From NCBI GenBank assembly GCA_036508135.1, contig DATCHW010000221.1, positions 62,001 to 126,000 of the forward strand: DNA of 64,000 nucleotides. Reading direction: 5' to 3'. Every line of letters begins with the position of its first letter. Positions within the stretch are counted from its first letter, which is position 1. This document shows positions 42,774 through 51,743 of the stretch, piece by piece. The DNA comes from DATCHW01 sp036508135 (lineage in GTDB: Bacteria > Bacteroidota > Ignavibacteria > Tepidaquicellales > Tepidaquicellaceae). The position numbers and the translations under genes were made by a program. The notes beneath the pieces were generated by a model that was not told the DNA's origin, did no database searches, and saw only the letters and a program-made list of their open reading frames with translations.

Positions 42774-43718
42774 ATGAAGAAAAGAATACTTCTCACACTC
42801 GGAGACCCTAACGGTATAGGACCGGAAATTATATTGAAAATTCTCGGCTCACGTATTTTTAAAAATACTTTCATAAAAGCAATCGGACCACGTGGCGTTT
42901 TTGATTTTTATTCTAAAAAATTAAAAATCAATAAAATTGATGCTGAGAATTTGATTCATATCTCCGGATATGATACGTTCAAACCTGTTCCCGGTAAAGC
43001 TTCACGGCTCGCAGGAAGAATTTCGGGAGATAGCATACGTCTCGCTTCAGACCTTTGCCTTCACAAAGAATATGATGCGATGATAACGATGCCGATTTCT
43101 AAAGAATCATTGAATGCCGGGGGTTATGATTTTCCCGGGCATACTGAAATGCTTACTTATTATTCAGGCTCAGTTGATACACTTATGATTATGTATTCCC
43201 CGGAACTTATTATTGCAAACGCAACAAATCATATTCCTTTATCCCGTATTTCCCGGATTATCAATAAATCCTTTATTAAAAAGAAAATAATTTCATTTAA
43301 TAATATATTAGTAAGTGAACTTGGGGTAATTAAGCCAACAATTGCAGTTCTTTCATTTAATCCGCATAATGGCGATGGCGGAGCCCTGGGAAATGAAGAA
43401 CAGAGATATTTTCTGCCCGCAATTAATGAATTGAAAAATGACGGCTTGAGTGTTTTCGGCACTTTTGCAGCGGATTCCTACTTCGCAAATAAAACATATA
43501 AGAAATTCGATTCAACACTTGCGGTATATCACGATCAGGGCTTGACACCATTCAAAATGCTGTCCGGAAAAAAGGGGGTGAATTATACTGGTGGATTGAA
43601 AATTGTGCGCACTTCTCCCGACCACGGCACGGCGTTTGATATTGCCGGTAAGGGACTTGCGGATATCTCGAGCAGTATAGCCGCCGTAAAACTTGCCCTG
43701 AAAATTATAAACTCATAA
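42774..43718 (+). CDS. pdxA: 4-hydroxythreonine-4-phosphate dehydrogenase
   Basis: A 314-residue enzyme of the DXP-dependent pyridoxal phosphate route (NAD-dependent oxidation and decarboxylation). Typical: LGDPNGIGPEIILK at the N-terminus, ITMPISKES, FPGHTEMLTYY with the metal His, NPHNGDGGALG and YHDQGLTPFKML. Length fits. It is placed between rsfS and the FtsE-like gene with nine and five bases of spacing. pdxJ is not in the window. Confidence 0.95.
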   Translation: MKKRILLTLGDPNGIGPEIILKILGSRIFKNTFIKAIGPRGVFDFYSKKLKINKIDAENLIHISGYDTFKPVPGKASRLAGRISGDSIRLASDLCLHKEYDAMITMPISKESLNAGGYDFPGHTEMLTYYSGSVDTLMIMYSPELIIANATNHIPLSRISRIINKSFIKKKIISFNNILVSELGVIKPTIAVLSFNPHNGDGGALGNEEQRYFLPAINELKNDGLSVFGTFAADSYFANKTYKKFDSTLAVYHDQGLTPFKMLSGKKGVNYTGGLKIVRTSPDHGTAFDIAGKGLADISSSIAAVKLALKIINS

Positions 43719-43723
43719 TTATT

Positions 43724-44392
43724 ATGATACTGCTGAATAATGTATCGTTCAATTATTCCAATAAAAAAATATTTGAATCGGCAAATCTTGAAGTTAATAC
43801 AGGGGAATTTGTTTTTGTAGTAGGTGAAAGCGGAATCGGTAAAACCACTCTTTTAAGATTAATGTATTTTGATTTATTCCCGTCTTCAGGATATGTAAAG
43901 TTTGAAAATTACAATTCAGGAAACATTGATAAAACTGATATTCCTAAACTCCGACGTGAATTTGGTATAGTATTCCAAGATTTCAAAATATTTTATGACC
44001 GGAATGTATTCGAAAATGTTGCAATACCTCTTTATATAATGGGGACAAAAAGTGAAGATATTAAAAAAAGAGTTTATGAAGTAGCATCAGAATTCAAACT
44101 ATTGGATTCTCTTAATAATATGCCATATGACCTTTCAGGAGGAGAGCAGCAGCGTGTCTGCATTGCAAGGGCAATGATAAATGAACCAAAACTTCTTATT
44201 GCCGATGAACCGACAGGTAATCTTGACCCTTTTATTTCTTTTGAACTTTTTAAACTGATTGATGAAATAAACGTAAAAGGAACAACGGTGATAGTGGCAA
44301 CCCATAATTTCGAAATCGTCCGAAAGTTTCCTGATAAACGGATCGTACAAATCAAATCTAATAAATTCTTCGATGTGAAATTGAAGATATAG
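43724..44392 (+). CDS. ftsE: FtsE-like cell-division ABC transporter ATP-binding protein
   Basis: A 222-residue ABC ATPase. Walker A is GESGIGKTT, the Q-loop is VFQDFKIF, the signature is LSGGEQQRV, Walker B is LLIADEP and the switch His is in ATHN. The opening ILLNNVSFNYSNKKIFE and the QDFKIFYDRNVFENVA segment are characteristic of FtsE, which with FtsX regulates septal peptidoglycan hydrolases. No FtsX-type membrane gene follows; the next gene is on the opposite strand past a repeat region. If ftsX is elsewhere the pair is split, or this is a related LolD-type ATPase, which is less likely. Confidence 0.85.
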   Translation: MILLNNVSFNYSNKKIFESANLEVNTGEFVFVVGESGIGKTTLLRLMYFDLFPSSGYVKFENYNSGNIDKTDIPKLRREFGIVFQDFKIFYDRNVFENVAIPLYIMGTKSEDIKKRVYEVASEFKLLDSLNNMPYDLSGGEQQRVCIARAMINEPKLLIADEPTGNLDPFISFELFKLIDEINVKGTTVIVATHNFEIVRKFPDKRIVQIKSNKFFDVKLKI

Positions 44393-44406
44393 GATTAATT
44401 CAATTG

Positions 44407-44434
44407 GTCATTCCCGAACGCTCTTATCGGGGAG
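44407..44434 (+). repeat. Palindromic REP-like unit 1
   Basis: Imperfect hairpin with arms TTCCCGA and TCGGGGA, the first of two direct copies upstream of the GIY-YIG gene's 3' end. Confidence 0.75.
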
Positions 44435-44479
44435 TACTCTCTGGATCATCCACTCTTTATTTATTAATTCAACCCCCGT

Positions 44480-44510
44480 CTGTCATTCCCGAAAGTTCTT
44501 ATCGGGAATC
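44480..44510 (+). repeat. Palindromic REP-like unit 2 (left flank of GIY-YIG gene)
   Basis: Hairpin ATTCCCGA/TCGGGAAT with a nine-base loop. Its 31 bases match the reverse complement of 44881-44911 except at about three or four positions. It ends eight bases before the nuclease stop codon. Confidence 0.85.
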
Positions 44511-44517
44511 CACTTCC

Positions 44518-44874
44518 TTAAAGATTAGTATCATTTTCTTTTAACATTGTAGCCGCTGATTCGATATCGTCTTCCGTAACATAATCGAACATTAAATCTC
44601 TCCACTCTTTATTTTCTTTTTCGATTAAATGTATTTTCCACGCTCTATTCCATTTCTTAATTTTCTTTTCCCGCTCAATAGCATCACTAATATATTTAAA
44701 GGTTTCAAAATGGACTAACTTTTTTACATTATATTTTTCAGGAAAACCTTTTTTCAATTTAATTCGATGTTCAATTGCTCTTCGAATCAAATCATTCGTT
44801 ACACCTGTATATAAAGTCCCGTTCTTTTTGCTTGCGAGAATATAAACATAGTAATATTTCTCCTGATAATTCAT
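44518..44874 (-). CDS. GIY-YIG family nuclease, bracketed by inverted palindromic repeats
   Basis: A 118-residue single-domain protein. The GIY-YIG motif appears as YYVYILASKK ... GTLYTGVTNDLIRRAIEH with the catalytic Arg and downstream Glu/Asn context; VKKLVHFETF and IEREKKIKKWNRAWKIHLIE are typical of the small UPF0213/YhbQ-like group. It probably cleaves nucleic acid; no DNA-recognition domain is attached. Closely flanked on both sides by inverted copies of one palindrome (44480-44510 and 44881-44911), so gene plus repeats may be a mobile or repeat-associated unit. Start ATG. Confidence 0.88.
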   Translation of the reverse strand: MNYQEKYYYVYILASKKNGTLYTGVTNDLIRRAIEHRIKLKKGFPEKYNVKKLVHFETFKYISDAIEREKKIKKWNRAWKIHLIEKENKEWRDLMFDYVTEDDIESAATMLKENDTNL

Positions 44875-44880
44875 ATTTTA

Positions 44881-44911
44881 GATTCCCGATAGGAGCATTC
44901 GGGAATGACAG
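44881..44911 (-). repeat. Palindromic REP-like unit 3 (right flank, inverted)
   Basis: The inverted counterpart of unit 2, with hairpin arms ATTCCCGA and TCGGGAAT, placed six bases upstream of the GIY-YIG start codon. Confidence 0.85.
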
Positions 44912-44984
44912 TTAGATTAATGTAATTCTAATAGAAGTGATTTACATATTCACTTTAAAAAAAGTGAGACTCCTTTCAGTCCCT

Positions 44985-46388
44985 TTATCTGTTCATTAGA
45001 AAGTTTGTAACTTTTTCCCAGTCCTTTTCAAAATCAAATTCAAATCTGTCCTTAGGATTTATTCTGAATCCGATTTCTAACATTTCGAGACCTTTTTCTA
45101 TATCACCTTTTATAAAAAAGATCTTTGCTCTTTCGTAAAATGGTTCTGCCCAGTCAGGATAATTGTTAGATGAACTTTCAAAAGCTAAAAGAGCCTCATC
45201 ATATTTTTTCCCGTCAAGTAAAGCACATCCGTAATCATACCATGCATCGTGATTATTTTTATCGAGCTTTACAACTTTCCTGTAACTTTCAATTGCGTCA
45301 TCCACATTACCCATTGCAAGTTCGGCATCGGCTTTTGAATACCAAAGCTCCGAAAAATCATTGCATAAAACTATTGCTGACTTAAAATTATCAAGTGCGT
45401 TAACATAATTAGAAAGACAGTAATAACAATTACCTCTTCCATAATATGATTCATAATTCATCGGGTCTATTTCAATAGACCTGTTGAAATATTCAATTGC
45501 TTTATTATAATCTTTCAGCTCTTCATAAGCATTGCCGATATTATGGTAAGAAAATGCATCATCGTTTCTTATCGCAATTGCCTTCTCATAATATTCTATT
45601 GCTTTCAGTAGTCTCCCGAGTGAAGCATAGGCATTTGCAGCGTTGTACCACGCTGAAGCAAAATTATCACACAAAACAAGGCACATCTCATAGCTCTCTA
45701 TAGCTTTTAAGAATTTACCCTGCCTGTTCAATACAATTCCTCTGTTGTACCAGGCATTGTGGTTGGTAGGGGAGTACTCAATATGTTTATCATAGCATTC
45801 AAGTGATTTTTCGAACATATCTATGAAATCATAACAATACCCTAATTCATAATAGGCATCTTTATTGTTCGAATCTAATTCCAGAACTTTATTAAAAATT
45901 TCTATGGATTTTGAAAATCTTTCAAGCCGCTCGTTAGTAAGACCGAGATTAAACAAAGCATCTATATTTTCCGGTTCAATTTCTAATGCTTTCTGATATG
46001 AATTCAATGCCGCCTCTTTCATCCCGCAGCTGTCCAATGTAATTCCTCTGTCTAAATAAATTTCTACATCATTTGGATTACATACTATTGCCTTCTCAAA
46101 ATATTCAAGGGCTTCTTTATATCTCCCCATCCCGTCTAATATTAATGCTTTTTTATGATATGCATCGGTTGTATAAGGGTAATGCTCGAGCAGAAGATTA
46201 ATGTATTCAAGTGCTTTCTGATATTGCCCGGAATCCATAAAATGATTTACGGATTCCTCGAGATGTTCGGAATCAAAGTTAGATTCAAATCCGCTCAGGA
46301 AATCCGGAAATTCATTCCGCTGTTCATTGTTATCTGATGAATTTTCATCACTATCGGTGAAAAATTCAGTGTCATCAAAATAATTCAA
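44985..46388 (-). CDS. Tetratricopeptide repeat protein
   Basis: A 467-residue protein made of about twelve TPR units (e.g. DAYHKKALILDGMGRYKEALEY, AWYNRGIVLNRQGKFLKAIESY), after an acidic Asp/Asn/Ser-rich N-terminus of ~40 residues. No signal peptide or membrane segment is seen, so a cytoplasmic protein-interaction scaffold is likely. The start is TTG backed by a strong AAGGAGG about eight bases upstream. Isolated between the GIY-YIG unit and the divergent lipoprotein gene; partner unknown. Confidence 0.92.
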   Translation of the reverse strand: MNYFDDTEFFTDSDENSSDNNEQRNEFPDFLSGFESNFDSEHLEESVNHFMDSGQYQKALEYINLLLEHYPYTTDAYHKKALILDGMGRYKEALEYFEKAIVCNPNDVEIYLDRGITLDSCGMKEAALNSYQKALEIEPENIDALFNLGLTNERLERFSKSIEIFNKVLELDSNNKDAYYELGYCYDFIDMFEKSLECYDKHIEYSPTNHNAWYNRGIVLNRQGKFLKAIESYEMCLVLCDNFASAWYNAANAYASLGRLLKAIEYYEKAIAIRNDDAFSYHNIGNAYEELKDYNKAIEYFNRSIEIDPMNYESYYGRGNCYYCLSNYVNALDNFKSAIVLCNDFSELWYSKADAELAMGNVDDAIESYRKVVKLDKNNHDAWYDYGCALLDGKKYDEALLAFESSSNNYPDWAEPFYERAKIFFIKGDIEKGLEMLEIGFRINPKDRFEFDFEKDWEKVTNFLMNR

Positions 46389-46548
46389 TATTTCCCTCCT
46401 TTATTCATACAAAAATAAATTAGATAAATCCTCAGTATAAGTCAAGGATTTTTAAAAAAGAGAAAAATTTTTGTACATTTTTATTTTAGCACTGATAAAT
46501 TAATTAATCTATTGTTTTTATTTGTGAATCAATTTAACTTATTCCCCT

Positions 46549-47697
46549 ATGAAGCGAATATTCCTCTCATTATTGTTTTTTTGCACTTTATTTTTTTCCT
46601 GCACTACTATTAAAATAAAAGACAGATTGAAAATTGATGAATCATATGACTGGTTGATGTCTGACGGAAATCCGTCGAGAACTAATATTTACAATTCTTC
46701 AGGATTTGCAAATCCGCCGTACAAACTCATCTGGTCTTTTGATAATGATGCTTCCTATCCTGTTAAAAATCTTGCTGCTGCTGACGCTGTTTTATTTTCC
46801 GGAAACCTCAAAGGGGAAATATACGGCATAGATATTACGTCAGGAAAATCTCTCGGTTCTTTTTCTACGTCATCACCTTCTCAGATAAACGGTTTTGTTA
46901 TTTACGATAATAATATTATTATCACCAGGACAGGGGATGATAATAAAAGTACAATTTCATATAACATCCATACAGGTAAAGAAAACTGGAGCATCGATCT
47001 TGGCTGGATTGCATCTTCTCCTGTAATATCAGGAGAAAATCTGATTGTAAGTTCAATGGATGGATATATAATTAATCTTGACCCTGAAGATGGAAAAACT
47101 AAATGGAAATATAAGGATGAAGACGAATATAAATCTAATCAGTTTTCCGCTTCACCGACTATTTATAATGGAAATATTTACACGGGAAATGTAAATGGTT
47201 ATTTGTACACTTTGAATCTAAACTCCGGTGAGTTTGTCAGGAAATTTAAAACAGATGCTCCGATCTATTCCGATGTCTCTGCGGCAACTTCCGGAATATT
47301 TTTCTTTTCTGATGATATGAATTTCTATTGTCTCGATACTTCAGGAAGTTTAAAGTGGAAAAAAAATCTTTATACTAAATCATATTCATCATCCTCTTTT
47401 TATAAAGATTGCGTTATTACATCTGCAGTTGATGGCTGCGTTTATGCTTTGAATATTTCGAATGGGGATATCGTATGGAAATATCAAACCTATGGTACTA
47501 TATGGGCTTCGCCCTTGTTATGCTCCGGGAAAATATTTATCGGCTCTTTTGATAAAAACTTCTATTGCCTGAACGCTGATTCAGGAGAACTCCTCTGGAA
47601 ATACTATTCTGAAGGCAGGATAAGATCAAATGCAGTTATCTGGAAAGAATTTATTTTCGTCTGCTCGGATGATAAAAATATTTATTGCTTTAAGTAA
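46549..47697 (+). CDS. PQQ-like beta-propeller lipoprotein (BamB-like)
   Basis: A 382-residue lipoprotein (lipobox LFFSC, Cys18). The rest is a WD40/PQQ-type propeller with about seven blades, each with an AxDG-type turn and W near its end (TGKENWSIDLGW, DGKTKWKYKD, SGSLKWKKNL, NGDIVWKYQTYG, SGELLWKYYSEG). It resembles the BamB outer-membrane assembly lipoprotein and PQQ-repeat proteins generally, without enzyme residues; a true BamB role is only a possibility. Its TAA ends at 47697, and the CHAD gene's stop begins at 47698 on the other strand. Confidence 0.88.
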   Translation: MKRIFLSLLFFCTLFFSCTTIKIKDRLKIDESYDWLMSDGNPSRTNIYNSSGFANPPYKLIWSFDNDASYPVKNLAAADAVLFSGNLKGEIYGIDITSGKSLGSFSTSSPSQINGFVIYDNNIIITRTGDDNKSTISYNIHTGKENWSIDLGWIASSPVISGENLIVSSMDGYIINLDPEDGKTKWKYKDEDEYKSNQFSASPTIYNGNIYTGNVNGYLYTLNLNSGEFVRKFKTDAPIYSDVSAATSGIFFFSDDMNFYCLDTSGSLKWKKNLYTKSYSSSSFYKDCVITSAVDGCVYALNISNGDIVWKYQTYGTIWASPLLCSGKIFIGSFDKNFYCLNADSGELLWKYYSEGRIRSNAVIWKEFIFVCSDDKNIYCFK

Positions 47698-48720
47698 TTA
47701 TAAAGATTGTTGCAAATCGGTATTATTCTCCGGCGGCGGGATATTAACCGGTTCAGTAAACGTTCTTATCTTTGCTTCTATATCTTCCGCACTCCATTTT
47801 TCTAAGGTAATGCATATCAGGACGAATTGTTTTCTTCTTTTTTCTCTCAGGGATTTTACAAAATGGTTTAGCGGGGTGACTGATATTTTATCTTTATTTT
47901 TTTTAATCCTGTTATTATAAATTTTAATTTCTTTCGTAAATTCATTTAGTCTTGGTATCAAAACATCAATATCATGAATTGATCCTGCACGCTCTACGAA
48001 TTTTTTTGTTTCGGATATCATTTCGTCAAACTCATTATTAATAAATCCGGAATATAACTCCATCGAATATCTTAATGGCTTTGCTTTTATTCTTAATTCA
48101 TGCAGCTCGCTCTTTTTTGTGGGATGATTCAGAACAACTTTCATATCCCTTAAAACACGTCTTCTAAGCTCGGGGATTATTAATACAGGATTATCTATAA
48201 AACTTGTATCGAGGTTAAAGTTTTTAAATCTCTTTTTCTGTTTTTTTGCAAATCCTTCCTGAACCAGGCCGGTAATATCAATTTTCGATTTAATAAATTT
48301 AATTAATCGTTTATCTGTTTCTAAGTTTTCCCTTAAAGTGGACTTTTGACTTTTTAGTTTTGAAATGAAAAGTACAAGGATTTTATTATATTCGGGAGTG
48401 TTTTTACTGAGATAGTTATCAATTATTTCAAAAGAAACGTCAAGTTCCCGGATTTCTCCGATCAATCTGATAAAATTACGCAGTATATTATAAATTCTAT
48501 TGAACTTTTGTTTTGGGAATAATTCATTAAATATTTTCAAGTATCCTTTAAGTCTCCGTGATGCAACTCTCATCTTATGAAGGGATTCAATATCATCTTC
48601 ATTAAAAATACTTTCATTGTAACGGAAAATATCTTCGATCCGGGATATCAAAATCATATTCATCGCATCTCTCAGAGGTAAATCTTTTGAAAATCCTGTT
48701 ATTTCACTTATGTTTGTCAA
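47698..48720 (-). CDS. CHAD domain protein
   Basis: A 340-residue helical protein of the CHAD family, which binds polyphosphate through conserved His and basic residues. Motifs are LHKMRVASRRLKGYLKIF (residues ~45-62) and ELHELRIKAKPLRYSMELY (~206-224), with many Lys/Arg. It lacks the CYTH triphosphatase domain often fused to CHAD. The start is TTG. It lies seven bases after osmC, and the gene runs into its convergent neighbour without spacer or terminator. Confidence 0.88.
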   Translation of the reverse strand: MTNISEITGFSKDLPLRDAMNMILISRIEDIFRYNESIFNEDDIESLHKMRVASRRLKGYLKIFNELFPKQKFNRIYNILRNFIRLIGEIRELDVSFEIIDNYLSKNTPEYNKILVLFISKLKSQKSTLRENLETDKRLIKFIKSKIDITGLVQEGFAKKQKKRFKNFNLDTSFIDNPVLIIPELRRRVLRDMKVVLNHPTKKSELHELRIKAKPLRYSMELYSGFINNEFDEMISETKKFVERAGSIHDIDVLIPRLNEFTKEIKIYNNRIKKNKDKISVTPLNHFVKSLREKRRKQFVLICITLEKWSAEDIEAKIRTFTEPVNIPPPENNTDLQQSL

Positions 48721-48727
48721 TTTGATA

Positions 48728-49141
48728 TTAAATTATTTTTGCTTCCCATATTACGTTACAGCCGGAACGCTTGAACATTGCCGAAGCGCTGCAATATTTA
48801 TCCTGTGATAAAGCAATCACTTTTTTAAACTCTTCAACTGTTGCATCCGGGCTTTTTAAATTATAAGTCATCTTTACTTTTGTGAATACTTTCGGATGCT
48901 CCTGAGCTCTTTCTGCTATCAGGTCAATGCTGAAATCATCAATTATCTTTCTCCGCTTTCTCAGCATGGATAGGACATCCATAGCTGTGCACCCTGCAAG
49001 GGACTGCAGCATTACCTCAAGCGGAGTAGGGGCTGTATCTTCTCCGCCAACCTCCGGATGTGTGTCAAAGTAAGTAATAAGACCAAGTTCATTTATACCT
49101 GCAAGCCTCATTCCTTTTTCTAATTTCAATTCTGATTTCAT
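48728..49141 (-). CDS. OsmC family peroxiredoxin-like protein
   Basis: A 137-residue protein of the OsmC/Ohr family, reducing organic peroxides with two Cys. Cys51 is in SLAGCTAMDVLS and a second pair is in DKYCSASAMFKRSGC (Cys117, Cys128), with TPLEVML between. The extra Cys128 fits the YhfA/OsmC-like subgroup. It is likely cytoplasmic. It is placed upstream of the CHAD gene, 79 bases after the cupin gene. Confidence 0.9.
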   Translation of the reverse strand: MKSELKLEKGMRLAGINELGLITYFDTHPEVGGEDTAPTPLEVMLQSLAGCTAMDVLSMLRKRRKIIDDFSIDLIAERAQEHPKVFTKVKMTYNLKSPDATVEEFKKVIALSQDKYCSASAMFKRSGCNVIWEAKII

Positions 49142-49220
49142 TGTTAAAAATATTTTATTCGTTTTGTTATTGCTTTATAAAAGATTTAGGAGAATGGAAA
49201 TAAACGTCACAACTGTTTTG

Positions 49221-49580
49221 TTAATCAGTAAATTTCGCGTGTACTGCAAGCCAGACACAATGAGGTTTTCTGCTCGTATAAGTTACCCTGTGTTTGCATC
49301 CGGCTGGTATAAAAATGTAATCACCTTCTATCAAAAGCATTTTCCGGTTATTGTAAAATAACAGTTCCGCTTTTCCTTTCAGCAATATTACCCATTCATC
49401 TTTTTTCCCCTTCAGCCATTTCCCTTTGGGAGTTGTTTGTCCTGTAGATAAAATCCTTTCTATTTTTATTCCTCCGGATTTAATAATCTCTTCTGCTATT
49501 TCTAACTTTCTGTTCTTATTGAAAGAAATTTTGAAGATATTATTTATCTCTATTTCTTTGCGGCGTACAATCCTAACCAT
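49221..49580 (-). CDS. Single-domain cupin protein
   Basis: A 119-residue cupin barrel. Conserved pieces: GQTTPKGKW, DEWVILLKGKAELLF, DYIFIPAGCKHRVTYTS and VWLAVH, giving a metal-binding His/Glu set that is somewhat reduced (the first-motif His pair reads TPKGKW). Enzyme activity cannot be predicted; a sugar or small-molecule binding role is equally possible. Its first 31 bases overlap the end of prmA on the same strand, so it is co-transcribed. Confidence 0.85.
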   Translation of the reverse strand: MVRIVRRKEIEINNIFKISFNKNRKLEIAEEIIKSGGIKIERILSTGQTTPKGKWLKGKKDEWVILLKGKAELLFYNNRKMLLIEGDYIFIPAGCKHRVTYTSRKPHCVWLAVHAKFTD

Positions 49581-50407
49581 TCGGATTTATAATTTATCTG
49601 TTTCATCTCAAAACCGTTTTGTTCAAGCATTCCGGTTATTTTTTCTTCCTCGTCGCTAAGCACGCCGGAGATGAACAGCTTACCGCCGGATTTTAATTTC
49701 TCATAGATAGTGCTTATATTATCTTCAATTACACTTCTGATAATATTAGCGCATATAATATCAAAACCTGTTTCTTTTATTTCCGATATGTTGCCTTTGA
49801 TAAGTTTGATATTCTTGTTGACACCATTCACTTTAAAACATTCCTTGGCATTTTCAATTGAGTCATCGTCAATATCAATGGCTATTGCCTTCTCCATACC
49901 AAGTTTGATGGAAGCTATGGATAAAATTCCAGTTCCGCATCCGTAATCTAAGATGTATTTATCTTCCTCATCAATCTCGTCAATCAAAAGTTCAATCACT
50001 AACTGAGTCGTTTCGTTATGTCCTGTCCCGAATGACATCTTCGGGTCTATTTCAATCAATATTTTATCTTTGGGATTGATCAATTTATCTTTTTTCCAGC
50101 TCGGATATATTATCAGTTTATTTTTTATGTAAATAGGGTCAATTGATTTTTCCCATTCCTCGTTCCAGTTCTTTGATTCTAATTTCTTTAAAATAACCGA
50201 ATCACCCGGTAACTTAAATTTTTCTTTCAATGTGTCCGCTAATTCCTCCGCCTCTTTTTTCTTCTGTACGGGAAAATATATTTTAAGGCACTCCTCTTCT
50301 TCAAGAATATTCTCAATACCGGATAAGTATAACAAGTTATATACTTTATCATAGTTTTTTTGGTTGTAATGTATTTCTAACTCAAGATAATTTTCTTGTG
50401 AGTTCAT
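49550..50407 (-). CDS. prmA: Ribosomal protein L11 methyltransferase
   Basis: A 285-residue SAM-dependent enzyme trimethylating L11. The N-terminal L11-recognition part (residues ~1-90) is followed by MSFGTGHNETTQLVIELL, the SAM motif ILDYGCGTGILSIASIKLG, ICANI and SGGKLFISGVLSDE. The final YKSEWLGLYAAKK region is typical. Length slightly under E. coli PrmA (293). It lies between folD (24 bases) and the overlapping cupin gene. Confidence 0.95.
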   Translation of the reverse strand: MNSQENYLELEIHYNQKNYDKVYNLLYLSGIENILEEEECLKIYFPVQKKKEAEELADTLKEKFKLPGDSVILKKLESKNWNEEWEKSIDPIYIKNKLIIYPSWKKDKLINPKDKILIEIDPKMSFGTGHNETTQLVIELLIDEIDEEDKYILDYGCGTGILSIASIKLGMEKAIAIDIDDDSIENAKECFKVNGVNKNIKLIKGNISEIKETGFDIICANIIRSVIEDNISTIYEKLKSGGKLFISGVLSDEEEKITGMLEQNGFEMKQINYKSEWLGLYAAKK

Positions 50408-50431
50408 AATTGAATTTAATGTAATTTGTAT

Positions 50432-51313
50432 TTAAGAATAGATTTTCGCTTGTGCAGAATCAAGTGTATTCTTCATAAGCATTGCAATTGTCATTGGTCC
50501 CACTCCGCCGGGGACCGGTGTTATTTTGCTGCATTTTTCATAGCAGTCATTGTAATCAGCATCACCTGTAATACGGTATCCCTTTTTTGTTGATTTGTCT
50601 TCTATCCTGTTAATTCCGACATCTATTATCACAACTCCTTCTTTTATCATATCCGCTTTCAGGAAATTAGCTTTTCCTATCGCTGCTATTATTATGTCGG
50701 CATTTTGAGTAAACTCTCTAATATTCTTTGTAAAACTATTGCATACGGTAACGGTCGAATTAAGAGATTTGTTGATAAAAAGGTTCGCGACAGGTTTTCC
50801 CACAATATTGCTTCTTCCTATCACTACAACATTTTTTCCTTTGGTCTCTATTGCGCTTCTTTTTATCAGTTCCACTATTCCGGATGGTGTGCAAGGTATA
50901 AATGATTTAATTCCCGCTACCAGTCTTCCGGCATTCTGAGGATGGAATCCGTCAACATCCTTTTTGTAATCAATGGCTTCAATTATTTTTTGCTCATTGA
51001 TATGCTTTGGAAGAGGAAGCTGAACTAAAATCCCGTGTATTAACTTATCATTATTATATTCAGCAATCAGGTCTAAAATTGTTTCTTCCTTAGTATCTTC
51101 AGGTAGTAATTTGATTACTGAATAAAAACCCAGATCCTTACATACTTTATCTTTACTGCTGACATATATTTGAGATGCAGGATTATTACCGGCGACAATT
51201 AATGCTATTCCCGGTACAATACCTTTTGCTTTTAAATCCTCTGCCTCTTTTCTGATTTCATCTTTTATAAGTAAGGATATATATTTTCCGTCAATAATTT
51301 TATCGTCAGCCAT
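50432..51313 (-). CDS. folD: Bifunctional methylenetetrahydrofolate dehydrogenase / cyclohydrolase
   Basis: A 293-residue enzyme of one-carbon metabolism interconverting 5,10-methylene-, methenyl- and 10-formyl-THF. Features: YVSSKDKVCKDLGF with the catalytic Lys, LVQLPLPKHI, DVDGFHPQNAGRL, PCTPSGIVELIKR, the NADP-binding VVIGRSNIVGKPVA and PGGVGPMT. Standard length. It sits just downstream of the two SPOR lipoprotein genes, nine bases after the last, so likely in one transcript with prmA. Confidence 0.96.
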   Translation of the reverse strand: MADDKIIDGKYISLLIKDEIRKEAEDLKAKGIVPGIALIVAGNNPASQIYVSSKDKVCKDLGFYSVIKLLPEDTKEETILDLIAEYNNDKLIHGILVQLPLPKHINEQKIIEAIDYKKDVDGFHPQNAGRLVAGIKSFIPCTPSGIVELIKRSAIETKGKNVVVIGRSNIVGKPVANLFINKSLNSTVTVCNSFTKNIREFTQNADIIIAAIGKANFLKADMIKEGVVIIDVGINRIEDKSTKKGYRITGDADYNDCYEKCSKITPVPGGVGPMTIAMLMKNTLDSAQAKIYS

Positions 51314-51322
51314 ATTAAAATT

Positions 51323-51724
51323 TCAATAGTCACTTTTTCTGATAGGTCCTGCATTATCACGGATTATAGCATCTATGTATCCGCCTTTTTTGACGATATC
51401 AAGTAATTCTTCAGCTTGATTAATATTATCAAAAGTATCTCCCGCAATTACTCTGTAAATATCATCCGAAAGAAATCTGACAACAACAGATGTGTTAAGT
51501 TTAGAGCGGGCAATAGCAGCGAAATTATTGGCATTATCCTTGTTCAAAAACGCACCTATCTGCACTACGAATGGTCCTGTATCACTCACGGTAATTTGTT
51601 TGCGTATTGTATCAACTTTAATCAGATTTTCATCTTCATAACAATCACAGCCGCAGGAATAAATCGAAAAACCTGATAATAAAAATATAATAATATAAAG
51701 AAATGTATATAATAAATTTTTCAT
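51323..51724 (-). CDS. SPOR-domain lipoprotein (second of a pair)
   Basis: A 133-residue lipoprotein: hydrophobic signal followed by a Cys-rich acylation region (SIYSCGCDC, Cys24 the probable lipid site). Residues ~50-125 form a SPOR domain (FVVQIGAFLNKDNANNFA, YRVIAGDTFDNINQAEELL). SPOR domains bind septal glycan lacking peptides, so it likely marks division or wall-remodelling sites from a membrane. A diverged sister gene lies immediately upstream (51744-52163), 19 bases away. Confidence 0.85.
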   Translation of the reverse strand: MKNLLYTFLYIIIFLLSGFSIYSCGCDCYEDENLIKVDTIRKQITVSDTGPFVVQIGAFLNKDNANNFAAIARSKLNTSVVVRFLSDDIYRVIAGDTFDNINQAEELLDIVKKGGYIDAIIRDNAGPIRKSDY

Positions 51725-51743
51725 ACTCTATTTTATCTTTTGT

